Part shown: in pieces, positions 7,430-15,741 of the stretch
Layout of the letters: the number at the start of each line of letters is the position of its first letter
How positions within the stretch are numbered: the first letter of the stretch is position 1
Origin: Pseudoduganella umbonata
Lineage (GTDB): Bacteria; Pseudomonadota; Gammaproteobacteria; Burkholderiales; Burkholderiaceae_D
Length of the DNA: 64,000 bases
Assembly (NCBI RefSeq): GCF_014192225.1
Contig: NZ_JACHXS010000017.1
Span: 1-64,000, forward strand
Reading direction: 5' to 3'
Notes under the pieces: model-generated
What the model saw: the letters and a program-made list of their open reading frames with translations, nothing else
Database searches by the model: none
What the model was told of the DNA's origin: nothing
Position numbers and translations under genes: made by a program

Positions 7430-9053
7430 GCGCACCCTGCCCGCCCACGCCGGGCCCGCTGGGCCCGTCGCGGCGCCTGTCCGTGACGCCGATGCGCCGC
7501 GCGGCGTGCCACGCCAGGGCCGCAAACGCCAGCAGCACCGAGTCCACCCCCGCCACCGCGTGCAGGCCATTGCCCAGAGCGCGCGCCACGTGATCGCCCG
7601 TCGTGATCCAGTTCAGCAGTACCGCCGCGACACCCAGCACGGCGATGGCCAGCAACTGCTCGCGCCACGCGGCCGTGCGGCGCCGCCACGCATGGGCGAA
7701 GGCGGCCAGCCACATCGCGTAGAAGGCAAGCCGTTCCAGCGCGGCCCGGTCCCAGCCCGGCAGCTCGGCGCCGGCCGGCAGCAGGCGGTTCGCGGCAAGA
7801 AAGGCCAGCGTCGCCAGCACGATGCCCGTCATGCTGCCGGCCGCCAGCGCCTCGACAAGGCGCACGCCGCCCAGTCCTTGCCGAGCATGCCGGCCGCGGC
7901 GTGCCTCCAGCCAGAACAGGAAGCCGGTGGCGACCAGCACGCAGCCACCCAGCCCGCCCAGGAAATACAGGCCGCGCAGCGTGCCGTGATCGAAGCGGGC
8001 AAAGTGCACGCCGGAGAACGCGCGCTGTACCGTCATCACGGGCCCCGCCTCGAAACGGCGCACCAGCCGGCCGGTGGCCGCGTCGAAATAAAGCTGGTCG
8101 AGGTTCATCGTCACCTCGCGCGCATACGAGCGGCGCAACTCGATCAGCGCGGTGGCGCTGCCCGGCTGCCAGGCCCGGACGAAATACGGTTCGACATGGG
8201 ATGTCCGGTCGGCACCCCACAGGCGTGCCGCCTCGCGCCGCATGCCGTCCAGCGATGCAGGCGGGGCGGCTTCTTCGGCCCCTTCTTCGCCCCCATCTCC
8301 GGCCACCTTCCCTGCCACTTTCGCGCCGGCCTTGCGGCTGCCGTAAGCCTCGGCCATGAACGCCGCCTTCGCCTTCGGCCCGGTGCCATAAGCCGCCACG
8401 TGCGCCTGCGGAAAGAACACGGTCATGAAGATGACCAGGCCGGACAAGGCAAGCATGAAGTGGAACGGCAGCAGCAGCACGCCCGACAGGTTGTGCAGGT
8501 CCAGCGCGCTGCGCGGCAGCCGCTTGCGGGGCCGGAACGTGAAGAACTGCGCGACCAGTTTCCTGTGGATGACGATGCCCGACACCAGCAGCACCAGCAT
8601 GGCCATGCCGGCCAGGCCCACCAGCCATTTGCCGACGTCCTTCCACGCCAGGTGCAGGCTGTAATGGAGCGGCACCAGGAAGCCGGAAGCGCCATCCGTG
8701 CCCGGCTCCGGCAGCAGCCGGTAGCGCACCGGATCGAACAGCCGCGCATGCTCCTCGCCGCCGGCAAGCTTGTAGCTGAATGCCGCGACCGGCGTGCGCG
8801 CCGTCGGCAGGTCGATGCGCCATTGCGTGGCGCCGTCCGGCACCAGCGGCAGCACCAGCCGCGCCGCACGGTCCAGCGACATCGGCGCGGATGCCGGCGC
8901 CAGGCGGGTATCCGGCATCATCCACTGATCGATCTCGCCCCGGAACAGGATCAGCGTGCCGGTCCAGATCACGGCGAACAGCACGGCGCCGACCAGCACG
9001 CCGGCCCAGGTATGCAGCAATGCCATCGACTTGCCGAATTTGGCTCCCGTCAT
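7422..9053 (-). CDS. PepSY-associated TM protein, probable ferric-siderophore reductase component
   Basis: A 543-residue inner-membrane protein. The N-terminal helix (residues 9-37, LLHTWAGVLVGAVLFAVIW) and LHNLSGVLLLPFHFMLA are typical of PepSY_TM proteins, with several further helices and periplasmic loops. A Gly/Ala/Glu-rich linker lies around residues 240-262. Related FpvG of Pseudomonas aeruginosa reduces ferripyoverdine at the periplasmic face; paired intramembrane histidines here would suit haem or electron transfer. It lies between DUF3649 and DUF3325 genes. The region just before its start codon is a 14-bp tandem repeat that repeats the ribosome-site/ATG block. Confidence 0.8.
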   Translation of the reverse strand: MTGAKFGKSMALLHTWAGVLVGAVLFAVIWTGTLILFRGEIDQWMMPDTRLAPASAPMSLDRAARLVLPLVPDGATQWRIDLPTARTPVAAFSYKLAGGEEHARLFDPVRYRLLPEPGTDGASGFLVPLHYSLHLAWKDVGKWLVGLAGMAMLVLLVSGIVIHRKLVAQFFTFRPRKRLPRSALDLHNLSGVLLLPFHFMLALSGLVIFMTVFFPQAHVAAYGTGPKAKAAFMAEAYGSRKAGAKVAGKVAGDGGEEGAEEAAPPASLDGMRREAARLWGADRTSHVEPYFVRAWQPGSATALIELRRSYAREVTMNLDQLYFDAATGRLVRRFEAGPVMTVQRAFSGVHFARFDHGTLRGLYFLGGLGGCVLVATGFLFWLEARRGRHARQGLGGVRLVEALAAGSMTGIVLATLAFLAANRLLPAGAELPGWDRAALERLAFYAMWLAAFAHAWRRRTAAWREQLLAIAVLGVAAVLLNWITTGDHVARALGNGLHAVAGVDSVLLAFAALAWHAARRIGVTDRRRDGPSGPGVGGQGAHG

Positions 9054-9092
9054 GTGGCTCCCATCATGTGGCTCCCATCATCTGGCGCCCAT
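9037..9092. repeat. 14-bp tandem repeat spanning a translation start
   Basis: Units CATGTGGCTCCCAT at 9051-9064 and 9065-9078 are identical. A third copy (9079-9092) differs at two bases, and a degenerate unit sits at 9037-9050. On the minus strand each unit offers GGGAG followed by ATG, so the array multiplies start signals just before the PepSY gene (ATG at 9053). It almost fills the 41-bp gap behind the DUF3649 stop codon. Confidence 0.8.
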
Positions 9093-9094
9093 CG

Positions 9095-9376
9095 TCAGCC
9101 CCAGGTGATCCGCAGCAGCATGCGGACGACGATGGCGGTACCCAGCAGCAGCCACAGGGTGCGCATCCGCCGCGCACCGAATCCCCACAACAGCAGCGCG
9201 AGGTGCAGCGGAAAGCCCAGCATCGCCATCAGCACCACCGCTTCGGAGCGGGCCATGCCGGCCCTGGCCAGCAGCGCGGCGCCCACCGTCACCACGAGCG
9301 CCGTGCACGCATAGCCGCCACCGATCGTGACGGCGATGCGCACTGCCAGTTGCAGTCTGTCAGAAACGGAGCGCAT
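9095..9376 (-). CDS. DUF3649 family small membrane protein
   Basis: A 93-residue protein with three predicted membrane helices (about 10-35, 44-65, 70-88), matching DUF3649, a family found between siderophore receptors and PepSY proteins. It begins 17 bp inside the end of the receptor gene (overlap 9360-9376), so translation is coupled. No catalytic motif is visible. A role in periplasmic or inner-membrane handling of iron from siderophores is inferred from the conserved neighbourhood. Confidence 0.75.
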   Translation of the reverse strand: MRSVSDRLQLAVRIAVTIGGGYACTALVVTVGAALLARAGMARSEAVVLMAMLGFPLHLALLLWGFGARRMRTLWLLLGTAIVVRMLLRITWG

Positions 9377-11504
9377 ACCCGAGGCTCACCGCGCGGCCCC
9401 TGCCGGCGAAGTAGCGCTTCGGCTCGACCAGCCCGCTCTGCGAAAAGTACGTGATGTACATGCGGTCGAACACATTTGCCACCGCGAAGCGCAGCTCGCC
9501 CGCCGGCAGCTTCCAGTTTGCGCTGGCGTCGACCAGCGTGTAGCCCTTGAACTTCATGGCCGGGTCGTCGAACGTGTCGCCGAACGCGTGCTGCGCCTGC
9601 ACGAACGACGACAGCCGCCCGTTCCAGTCGGCCGTCCAGCTGGCGATCACCCGGTCCGGCGCCACGTTCAGGCCGTCGAGCCTTGCATCCAGCGTGCCGT
9701 CGGCGTTGCTGTCGTAGCGGCCGTTGGTGCGCGCGTATGCGATCCGCGCCCGGTGCGCCTTGTCGAAGCGGTAAGCGGCGGCGGCATCGAAACCGTCGAT
9801 GCGGGTCTTCTCGCGCGCCATCACGAACGCGCCGTTGACGGTGGCGACGCGGGCGCCCAGGTCCGAGCGGGAACGGAACCAGCTGGCATCGAGGTCCCAG
9901 GCGCCCTCGCGCACCCGCACGCCGGCCTCCGCGCTGCGGGTCAGGATCGGCTGCAGGTCGCGCATGCGCGCCACGCTGACACCCGGCGTGTTGATCGAAC
10001 GGAGCACGCGGCCGATGTCGGGCATGCCGAAGCCCTCCGAATAGCTGGAGAACAGGCTGACCTGGCGCAGCGGCTTGAACACGAGCCCGGCGTTCTTCAG
10101 CGTTTCGTTGAAATCGAGCTTGCCGCCCTCCACGGCCACGCGGCGGAACGAGGCCAGCGTCGTGTAGCTGTCGATACGCACGTCCGAGCGTTCGCGGCGC
10201 ACGCCGGCATGCAGCGCCAGCGCACCGGTGACCTGCGCCTCGCCCTGCAGGAACAGCGACAGGTTGCGGAATTCCGACGGCGGCACGTAGGTCCGGCCAG
10301 TACCGTACAGGTCCTGCTCGCCCTCGTCGTACAGGGTGTCGAAGCCACCAGTCAGCTTCAGCCGGCCGTCCAGCAGGCCGTCCTTGGTCAGCCCCACCTT
10401 GCTGCCGTATTTCGACGCCACGATGCGCGACTGGTCGTACAGCGTGCCGTTCGGAGCAATCAGCGGATCCTGGAACGTGGCCGAGTTGTCGGCGCCGAAC
10501 AGCCCTTCGAATTCCTGGTTGAACACCATTGCCGACAGTTCCATGCCGGCCAGGCTGGCGTGGCGGTAGGTCAGCGCGGTGGTCCACACATCGTTCCACG
10601 GCGGCGTGCCCGGTGGCTCGCCCGGCACCGACAGCGTGGGAATGCCGCGCGCCCGGTCGCCCGCCACCGCCAGGTAGCCGGCCTTCGACTTCAGCCGGTA
10701 GCGGTTGACGGACAGTTGCAGGCGCTGGTCGGCATCGATGTCGTAGCCCAGCTTGGCCAGCGCGTCGAACGCGCGCGAATCCATCAGGTCGCCCTGGGTA
10801 TTGTCGGTGCCGAGCGGCCGGCCCTGCCCGTCCAGGTGCAGGCCCTGGTCTTCGGCGCTCAGCGCGAACAGGTAGTCGAACGCGTCGCCCCGGCCTTCGA
10901 GCCGGTAGCTGGCCTTGAAGTTCGCCGTATCATTGCCGATGCTGCTGCCGATGCCGGACGTCGGCAATGTAGTCTGCACGTCGATGGACTGGCTCAGCGA
11001 GCCCCGGCCCGGCCGGCGCGTGACGATGTTGATCGTGCCGCCCGTGGCACCCAGGCCATTGACGGCATTGGCGCCCTGGATCACCTCGATGCGTTCGACC
11101 AGCGCATAGTCGATCGTGTGCGCCTCGCGCCCGGTGGGGCGCAGCGGGTTCGATTGCGGCACGCCGTCGACCAGGATCAGCGGCGTGCGGCCGCGCAGCG
11201 TCTCGGCGCTGCCCGTCATCTTGCCCCGGCTGGGCGCGAACGACGGCAGCAGGCTGGCCAGCACGTCGGACGAATTGCCGGAAATGGCCAGCTGCCGCGC
11301 GATGTCCTCCTTGCCGATGACGAGCACCGTTTGCGGCGCATCGTCGGCGGTCAGGTTCGAGCGCGTGGCGGAGACGACGACCGTGGACGGTTCCGGATCC
11401 GGCGCGGACTGGGCCCAGGCGCCGTGGGCCGCCAATATCGGCAACGACGCCGAGACAAGAACGCCGAGCCGCGCGCGGCGGCGCGGCGGGAGTGGTGACA
11501 ACAT
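9360..11504 (-). CDS. TonB-dependent siderophore receptor
   Basis: A 714-residue outer-membrane receptor: signal peptide ending near AAHGAWAQ, plug domain (about 40-160, with TPLILVDGVPQSNPLR, VIQGANAVNGLG and GGTINIVTRRPG), and beta barrel ending in the aromatic motif LGYALRF. It heads a four-gene operon with DUF3649, PepSY and DUF3325 genes. That context marks a ferric-siderophore uptake and reduction module and favours a hydroxamate or catecholate siderophore; the ligand cannot be named. The next gene upstream ends 100 bp away, and I saw no clear Fur box in that gap. Confidence 0.88.
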   Translation of the reverse strand: MLSPLPPRRRARLGVLVSASLPILAAHGAWAQSAPDPEPSTVVVSATRSNLTADDAPQTVLVIGKEDIARQLAISGNSSDVLASLLPSFAPSRGKMTGSAETLRGRTPLILVDGVPQSNPLRPTGREAHTIDYALVERIEVIQGANAVNGLGATGGTINIVTRRPGRGSLSQSIDVQTTLPTSGIGSSIGNDTANFKASYRLEGRGDAFDYLFALSAEDQGLHLDGQGRPLGTDNTQGDLMDSRAFDALAKLGYDIDADQRLQLSVNRYRLKSKAGYLAVAGDRARGIPTLSVPGEPPGTPPWNDVWTTALTYRHASLAGMELSAMVFNQEFEGLFGADNSATFQDPLIAPNGTLYDQSRIVASKYGSKVGLTKDGLLDGRLKLTGGFDTLYDEGEQDLYGTGRTYVPPSEFRNLSLFLQGEAQVTGALALHAGVRRERSDVRIDSYTTLASFRRVAVEGGKLDFNETLKNAGLVFKPLRQVSLFSSYSEGFGMPDIGRVLRSINTPGVSVARMRDLQPILTRSAEAGVRVREGAWDLDASWFRSRSDLGARVATVNGAFVMAREKTRIDGFDAAAAYRFDKAHRARIAYARTNGRYDSNADGTLDARLDGLNVAPDRVIASWTADWNGRLSSFVQAQHAFGDTFDDPAMKFKGYTLVDASANWKLPAGELRFAVANVFDRMYITYFSQSGLVEPKRYFAGRGRAVSLGYALRF

Positions 11505-11604
11505 GCGATTCCTTCAGCGAGGGTCGATGGCTGGCTCTCGTGCTGAAGGCTGGCTGAATCGGCGATGGTAGCGCGGCCGATGCTTTTCCGTCAACGGGGA
11601 CGTT

Positions 11605-12369
11605 TCAGGTATTGAGCGTCATGAACCCGCCATCGATCGGGTAATCGGTGCCAGTGACGAACGACGCCTCGTCGCTGCACAGGTACAGCGCCAGCGCCGC
11701 CACCTCGTCCGGCCGGGCCATCCGCCCGATCGGCTGCGTCTTCGACAGCCGCTCGAACATCTCTTCTTCGCGGCCCGGATAGTTCTTCGCCAGGAAGCCG
11801 TCGACGAACGGCGTGTGCACGCGGCCGGGCGAGATCGCATTGCAGCGGATGCGGTCCTGCAGGTAATCCTTGGCCACCGACAGCGTCATCGCCATCACGG
11901 CGCCTTTCGCCGTGGAGTATGCGAAGCGCTCGGCGACGCCGACCGACGCGGCCACCGATGCCATGTTCAGGATCACGCCACCCCCATTCGCCCGCAGTTG
12001 GGGGATGGCCGCGTGCAGGCAGTTGTAGACGCCCTTCACGTTGACGGCCATCACGCGGTCGAAGTCGGCCTCGCCGGTGGTGTCGGCCTTGCCGATGTGG
12101 GCGATGCCGGCGTTGTTGACGAGGATGTCGAGCGGACCGATGGCCGCGAACGCGGCCAGCACGTCGGCCTGCGCGGCCACATTGCAGGCATGGGCAGTGG
12201 CCGTGCCGCCGTCGCGGCGAATTTCCTGCACCACTTCGCGCGCGGCATCCTCGCCGATATCGAGCACGTGGACGGCCGCGCCCCGGGCCGCGAACAGTTT
12301 CGCGATGGACTTGCCGATGCCGCTGCCGGCGCCGGTGATGACGGCCTTCTTGTCGTTCAGTTCAAACAC
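11605..12369 (-). CDS. SDR dehydrogenase, probable 2-keto-3-deoxy-L-fuconate dehydrogenase
   Basis: A 254-residue classical short-chain dehydrogenase with TGAGSGIG (cofactor), NNAG and the Ser/Tyr/Lys triad in NMASVAAS and YSTAKGA. In the non-phosphorylating L-fucose pathway an SDR oxidises 2-keto-3-deoxy-L-fuconate to the 2,4-diketo acid, the substrate of the FAH-family hydrolase encoded here too. It is the last gene of the 17.3-11.6 kb operon, and its start overlaps the FucP stop by 8 bp. An L-fucose or other sugar dehydrogenase activity is the main alternative. Confidence 0.8.
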   Translation of the reverse strand: MFELNDKKAVITGAGSGIGKSIAKLFAARGAAVHVLDIGEDAAREVVQEIRRDGGTATAHACNVAAQADVLAAFAAIGPLDILVNNAGIAHIGKADTTGEADFDRVMAVNVKGVYNCLHAAIPQLRANGGGVILNMASVAASVGVAERFAYSTAKGAVMAMTLSVAKDYLQDRIRCNAISPGRVHTPFVDGFLAKNYPGREEEMFERLSKTQPIGRMARPDEVAALALYLCSDEASFVTGTDYPIDGGFMTLNT

Positions 12370-13669
12370 GTTTCAGAGCTCCGTTCGTTAGTGGAGGAAC
12401 CGGCGCCGCGGTGCGTTCGAGCACGAGAACGGTGCGGGCGAACCAGGCGACGACGAGGAAGCACACCAGCGGCACGCCATAGCCCAGCTGGATGCTGTGC
12501 GTGATGTCGCTGATGAAGCCGAAGGCCAGCGGCAGCAGCGCGCCGCCGACGATGGCCATGATGATCAGGCTGCTGCCCATTTCCGTATTCGCGCCGGCAT
12601 CCTGGATGCCGAGCGCGAAAATGGTGGGAAACATGATCGACATGAAGAACACGATGCCGATCACCGCGGCCACGCAGGCCATGCCGCTGGCGAACATCGT
12701 GAATACGGACAGCAGCGAACAGACCAGCGCGTACGCCAGCAGCAGCCGGGCCGGTGCCACGTACTTCATCGCGCAGGTGCCGGCGAAGCGTCCCGCGACA
12801 AAGGCGACGCCGCAGCCCCAGCCCAGGTAGTCGGCCGCGGCGATCTGCGACAGGCCGGCCGCCTGGGCAGCAAACAGGATGAAGAAGCTGAATACGCACA
12901 CCTGCGCGCCCACGTAGAAGAACTGGGCGACGACGGCGCGCCGCACCGGTCCGTGCCGCCATGCGCGGCCGATGGCACCGGCCACCCGCTCGCCGGGTTC
13001 GGCGGCCTTGCGCTCCGGTTCCGGCAACCGGATGAAATAGAACACGACCGCGATCGCGAAGATCACCAGTCCCAGCACCAGGTAAGGCCCTTTCACGCTG
13101 GCCGCTTCAGCCGCCAGCGCCGCCTGCCGGGCGCCTGCCGCCATGGTTCGCAACTGCGCATCGGTCGCGCCTTCGACGAGGATCAGCCGCGCGCCGACGA
13201 TCGGCGCGATGGCCGCGGCCAGGCCGTTGAACGATTGCGCCAAATTCAGGCGCTGGGTGGCCCGCTCCGGGCGGCCCAGCAGCGCCGCATACGGGTTGGC
13301 CGCCGTTTCCAGCAGCGTCAGGCCGCAGGCGATGATGAACAGCGCGGCGAGGAATACGGCGTAGCGGTGGGTGTCGGCCGCCGGCAGGAACAGCAGCGAG
13401 CCGATGCCGAACAGCAGCAGGCCGGCGATGATCGTGCAGCGGTAGCCGGCGCGGCGGATCAGCAGGCCGGCCGGCAGCGCCATCACGAAATAGGCCACGT
13501 AGACGGCCGAATCGACCAGCGCGGCCTGCAGCACGGTCAGGCTGAACGAGCGGCGCAGGTGCGGGATCAGGATCGGATCGAGGTTATGGACGAAGCCCCA
13601 CATGAAGAACAGCGTGGTGAGCATCAGGAAGGCGAACTTGTAGGAACGCCGGGCGGTCGGTACGGTCAT
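12362..13669 (-). CDS. fucP: L-fucose:H+ symporter (FucP-like MFS permease)
   Basis: A 435-residue MFS transporter with twelve predicted helices. The N-terminal signature LTTLFFMWGFVHNLDPILIP is the FucP-type motif in helix 1, including the acidic residue equivalent to that used for proton coupling. I place the start at ATG 13669, which has GGAG nine bases upstream; ATG 13684 lacks a ribosome site. It lies between the FAH hydrolase (88 bp gap) and the SDR gene. Substrate is inferred as L-fucose or a close 6-deoxy sugar from family and operon; glucose/galactose FucP homologues exist. Confidence 0.82.
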   Translation of the reverse strand: MTVPTARRSYKFAFLMLTTLFFMWGFVHNLDPILIPHLRRSFSLTVLQAALVDSAVYVAYFVMALPAGLLIRRAGYRCTIIAGLLLFGIGSLLFLPAADTHRYAVFLAALFIIACGLTLLETAANPYAALLGRPERATQRLNLAQSFNGLAAAIAPIVGARLILVEGATDAQLRTMAAGARQAALAAEAASVKGPYLVLGLVIFAIAVVFYFIRLPEPERKAAEPGERVAGAIGRAWRHGPVRRAVVAQFFYVGAQVCVFSFFILFAAQAAGLSQIAAADYLGWGCGVAFVAGRFAGTCAMKYVAPARLLLAYALVCSLLSVFTMFASGMACVAAVIGIVFFMSIMFPTIFALGIQDAGANTEMGSSLIIMAIVGGALLPLAFGFISDITHSIQLGYGVPLVCFLVVAWFARTVLVLERTAAPVPPLTNGALKRV

Positions 13670-13757
13670 GTCTAACGTCTCCATTGCGGGCCGCGTACTT
13701 TGCGCGGCCCTGTTCGGGTTAGGACAACTACCAGCGGTCAATGCCTGCGGCCAAGCT

Positions 13758-14624
13758 TCATGCGTCGATCAGTTCCTCGTTCCATGCGTGCACGGTCTGC
13801 TGCTGCACGCCCAGGCCGGCGATCCCCAGGCGCATCACGTCGCCAGGCTTCAGGTAGACCGGGTCGGGCTTCTGGCCCAGGCCCACGCCGGGCGGCGTGC
13901 CGGTGCTGATGATATCGCCCGGGTTCAGCGTCATGAATCGGCTGATGTAGCTGACCAGGTGCGCCACCGTAAACACCATGGTACGCGTGCTGCCCTGCTG
14001 GTAGCGCTTGCCGTTCACTTCCAGCCACAGGTCGAGGTTCTGCGGGTCGGGCACCTCGTCGGCCGTCACCAGCCATGGGCCGACGGGACCGAACGTGTCG
14101 CAGCCCTTGCCCTTGTCCCACTGGCCGCCCCGCTCCAGCTGGTACTCGCGTTCGGACAGGTCGTTGACCACGCAGTAGCCGGCGACGTGGTTCAGGGCCT
14201 CGCTTTCCTCCACGTAGCGCGCGCGGGTGCCGATGACGACGCCCAGTTCCACTTCCCAGTCGCTCTTGACGGAGCCGCGCGGCAGCACCACCGCGTCGTT
14301 GGCGCCGACGATCGCGCTGGTGGCCTTCATGAACAGTACCGGCTCGCCCGGCACGGCCATGCCCGATTCGGCCGCATGGTCCGAGTAATTCAGGCCCACG
14401 CAAATGAGCTTGCCGGTATCGGCAACCACCGGCGCGAGCCGCACCGGGGCCGGCACCGCGGGCAGCGTGCGCCAGTCGAGCGCCGCCAGGCGGGCCAGCG
14501 TCTCCTTGCCCAGGTGGACCGACGCCAGGTCGGGAATGTGGCCGGACAGGTCGCGGATGCGGCCTTCGGGATCGAGCAGGCCGGGTTTCTCGTCGCCCTT
14601 CGGGCCATGGCGCAGCAATTTCAT
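13758..14624 (-). CDS. FAH-family hydrolase, probable 2,4-diketo-3-deoxy-L-fuconate hydrolase
   Basis: A 288-residue fumarylacetoacetate-hydrolase-fold protein. The C-terminal catalytic domain (about 70-285) carries CVGLNYSDHAAE, the metal-site stretch DWEVELGVVIG, NDLSEREYQ and STGTPPGVGLG. In L-fucose catabolism this enzyme cleaves 2,4-diketo-3-deoxy-L-fuconate to pyruvate and L-lactate. It has a strong AAAGGAAACC ribosome site and lies 64 bp after the aldo/keto reductase gene. Homologues annotated as ureidoglycolate lyase are the usual mis-naming of this clade; the operon supports the sugar-acid role. Confidence 0.8.
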   Translation of the reverse strand: MKLLRHGPKGDEKPGLLDPEGRIRDLSGHIPDLASVHLGKETLARLAALDWRTLPAVPAPVRLAPVVADTGKLICVGLNYSDHAAESGMAVPGEPVLFMKATSAIVGANDAVVLPRGSVKSDWEVELGVVIGTRARYVEESEALNHVAGYCVVNDLSEREYQLERGGQWDKGKGCDTFGPVGPWLVTADEVPDPQNLDLWLEVNGKRYQQGSTRTMVFTVAHLVSYISRFMTLNPGDIISTGTPPGVGLGQKPDPVYLKPGDVMRLGIAGLGVQQQTVHAWNEELIDA

Positions 14625-14688
14625 GGGTTTCCTTTGCAGATTAAAACAACGATCAATCGGTGAGTGACCACGGCGGGCCGGTGCGTGG

Positions 14689-15741
14689 TCAGGAAGCCGC
14701 CGGCACCGGCGCGCGCGGATCGATCAGGCCGTCGCGCGCCAGCGTGGACCACAGGCCGGGTGGAATGGCCTGCACGAACCAGGCCGCGTTCTGGCGCAGT
14801 TGCGCCGGGCTTTGCGCGCCGGGAATGCACGCCACCACGGCCGGGTGGGCCATCGGGAACTGCAGCGCGGCTGCCTGCAACGGCACGCCGGCCTCGCGGC
14901 AGGTGGCTTCGATCGCTTCGACGCGGGCGACGATGCCGGCCGGCGCATCCTCGTAATTGAATTTGCGGTTGCCGGCCAGGATGCCGGAATTGAACGGCCC
15001 GCCGATCACGATGCCCACGCCGCGCGCGGCGCAGCGGTCCAGCAGCGGTTCCCGCGACGCCTGCTCCAGCAGCGTGTAGCGGCCGGCCAGCAAGGCGCAG
15101 TCGAGGTCGCACACCGCCAGCGCATCGGCCACGGCCTCCCATTCGTTGACGCCGAGGCCGAACGCATGGATGCTGCCCTCGTCGCGCAGTTTCACCAGCG
15201 CGCGGAAACCGCCGCCACTGGTCAGCTGGTCCCAGTAGAACGCATGCCGGGCGCCGTGCGTGACCCGGCCGATGTCGTGCACGTACAGGATGTCGACGAA
15301 GTCCATGCCCAGGCGCTGCAGGCTGTCCTCGTGCGAGCGCAGGATGCCTTCGTAGGTGTAGTCGAAACGGGGACGGAACGGCAGCGGCGCCGCCCAGCCG
15401 CATTCGCCGGGCCGCACGGAACGGTCGGGTTCCATCAGGCGGCCGACCTTGGTGCTGATCACATAGTCGCCACGCGGCCGCTCCCGGAGGGCGGCACCGA
15501 GGCGGTGTTCGGACAGCGTGAAGCCGTAATACGGCGCCGTATCGAAGTAGCGGATGCCCAGCTCCCAGGCGGTATCGACGATGGCCCGCGCGGCCGCTTC
15601 GTCCATCGCCTCGTACAGGCCGCCCAGCTGCGCGCAGCCGAGGCCCATGCAGGTGGCCGGGGTACGGCCGCCCGGGGTACGGCCGCCCGGGATACGGCCT
15701 TCCGGGGTACGCCCGATGCCGCGCATCGCGTGAAGCTCCAT
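14689..15741 (-). CDS. Aldo/keto reductase, probable L-fucose (D-threo-aldose) 1-dehydrogenase
   Basis: A 350-residue AKR. Catalytic tetrad candidates are Asp/Tyr in YFDTAPYYG, Lys in STKVG and His in ILYVHDIG; CMGLGCAQLGGLYEAM matches L-fucose/D-threo-aldose dehydrogenases. It would oxidise L-fucose to L-fucono-lactone with NAD(P)+. The ATG at 15741 shares its A with the stop codon of the dehydratase gene (TGATG), so the start is well supported. The N-terminal hairpin holds an unusual GRTPG/GRIPG pentapeptide repeat from a 15-bp DNA repeat, lengthening the protein by about 10 residues. Confidence 0.85.
   Translation of the reverse strand: MELHAMRGIGRTPEGRIPGGRTPGGRTPATCMGLGCAQLGGLYEAMDEAAARAIVDTAWELGIRYFDTAPYYGFTLSEHRLGAALRERPRGDYVISTKVGRLMEPDRSVRPGECGWAAPLPFRPRFDYTYEGILRSHEDSLQRLGMDFVDILYVHDIGRVTHGARHAFYWDQLTSGGGFRALVKLRDEGSIHAFGLGVNEWEAVADALAVCDLDCALLAGRYTLLEQASREPLLDRCAARGVGIVIGGPFNSGILAGNRKFNYEDAPAGIVARVEAIEATCREAGVPLQAAALQFPMAHPAVVACIPGAQSPAQLRQNAAWFVQAIPPGLWSTLARDGLIDPRAPVPAAS
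15661..15712. repeat. 15-bp in-frame tandem repeat in the aldo/keto reductase N-terminus
   Basis: Two identical GGTACGGCCGCCCGG units (15661-15675, 15676-15690) are followed by a three-mismatch copy (15691-15705) and a partial unit. On the coding strand they encode repeated G-R-T/I-P-G/E pentapeptides between the start and the first core strand of the enzyme. Because the period is a multiple of three, copy-number change would keep the frame. Confidence 0.8.
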
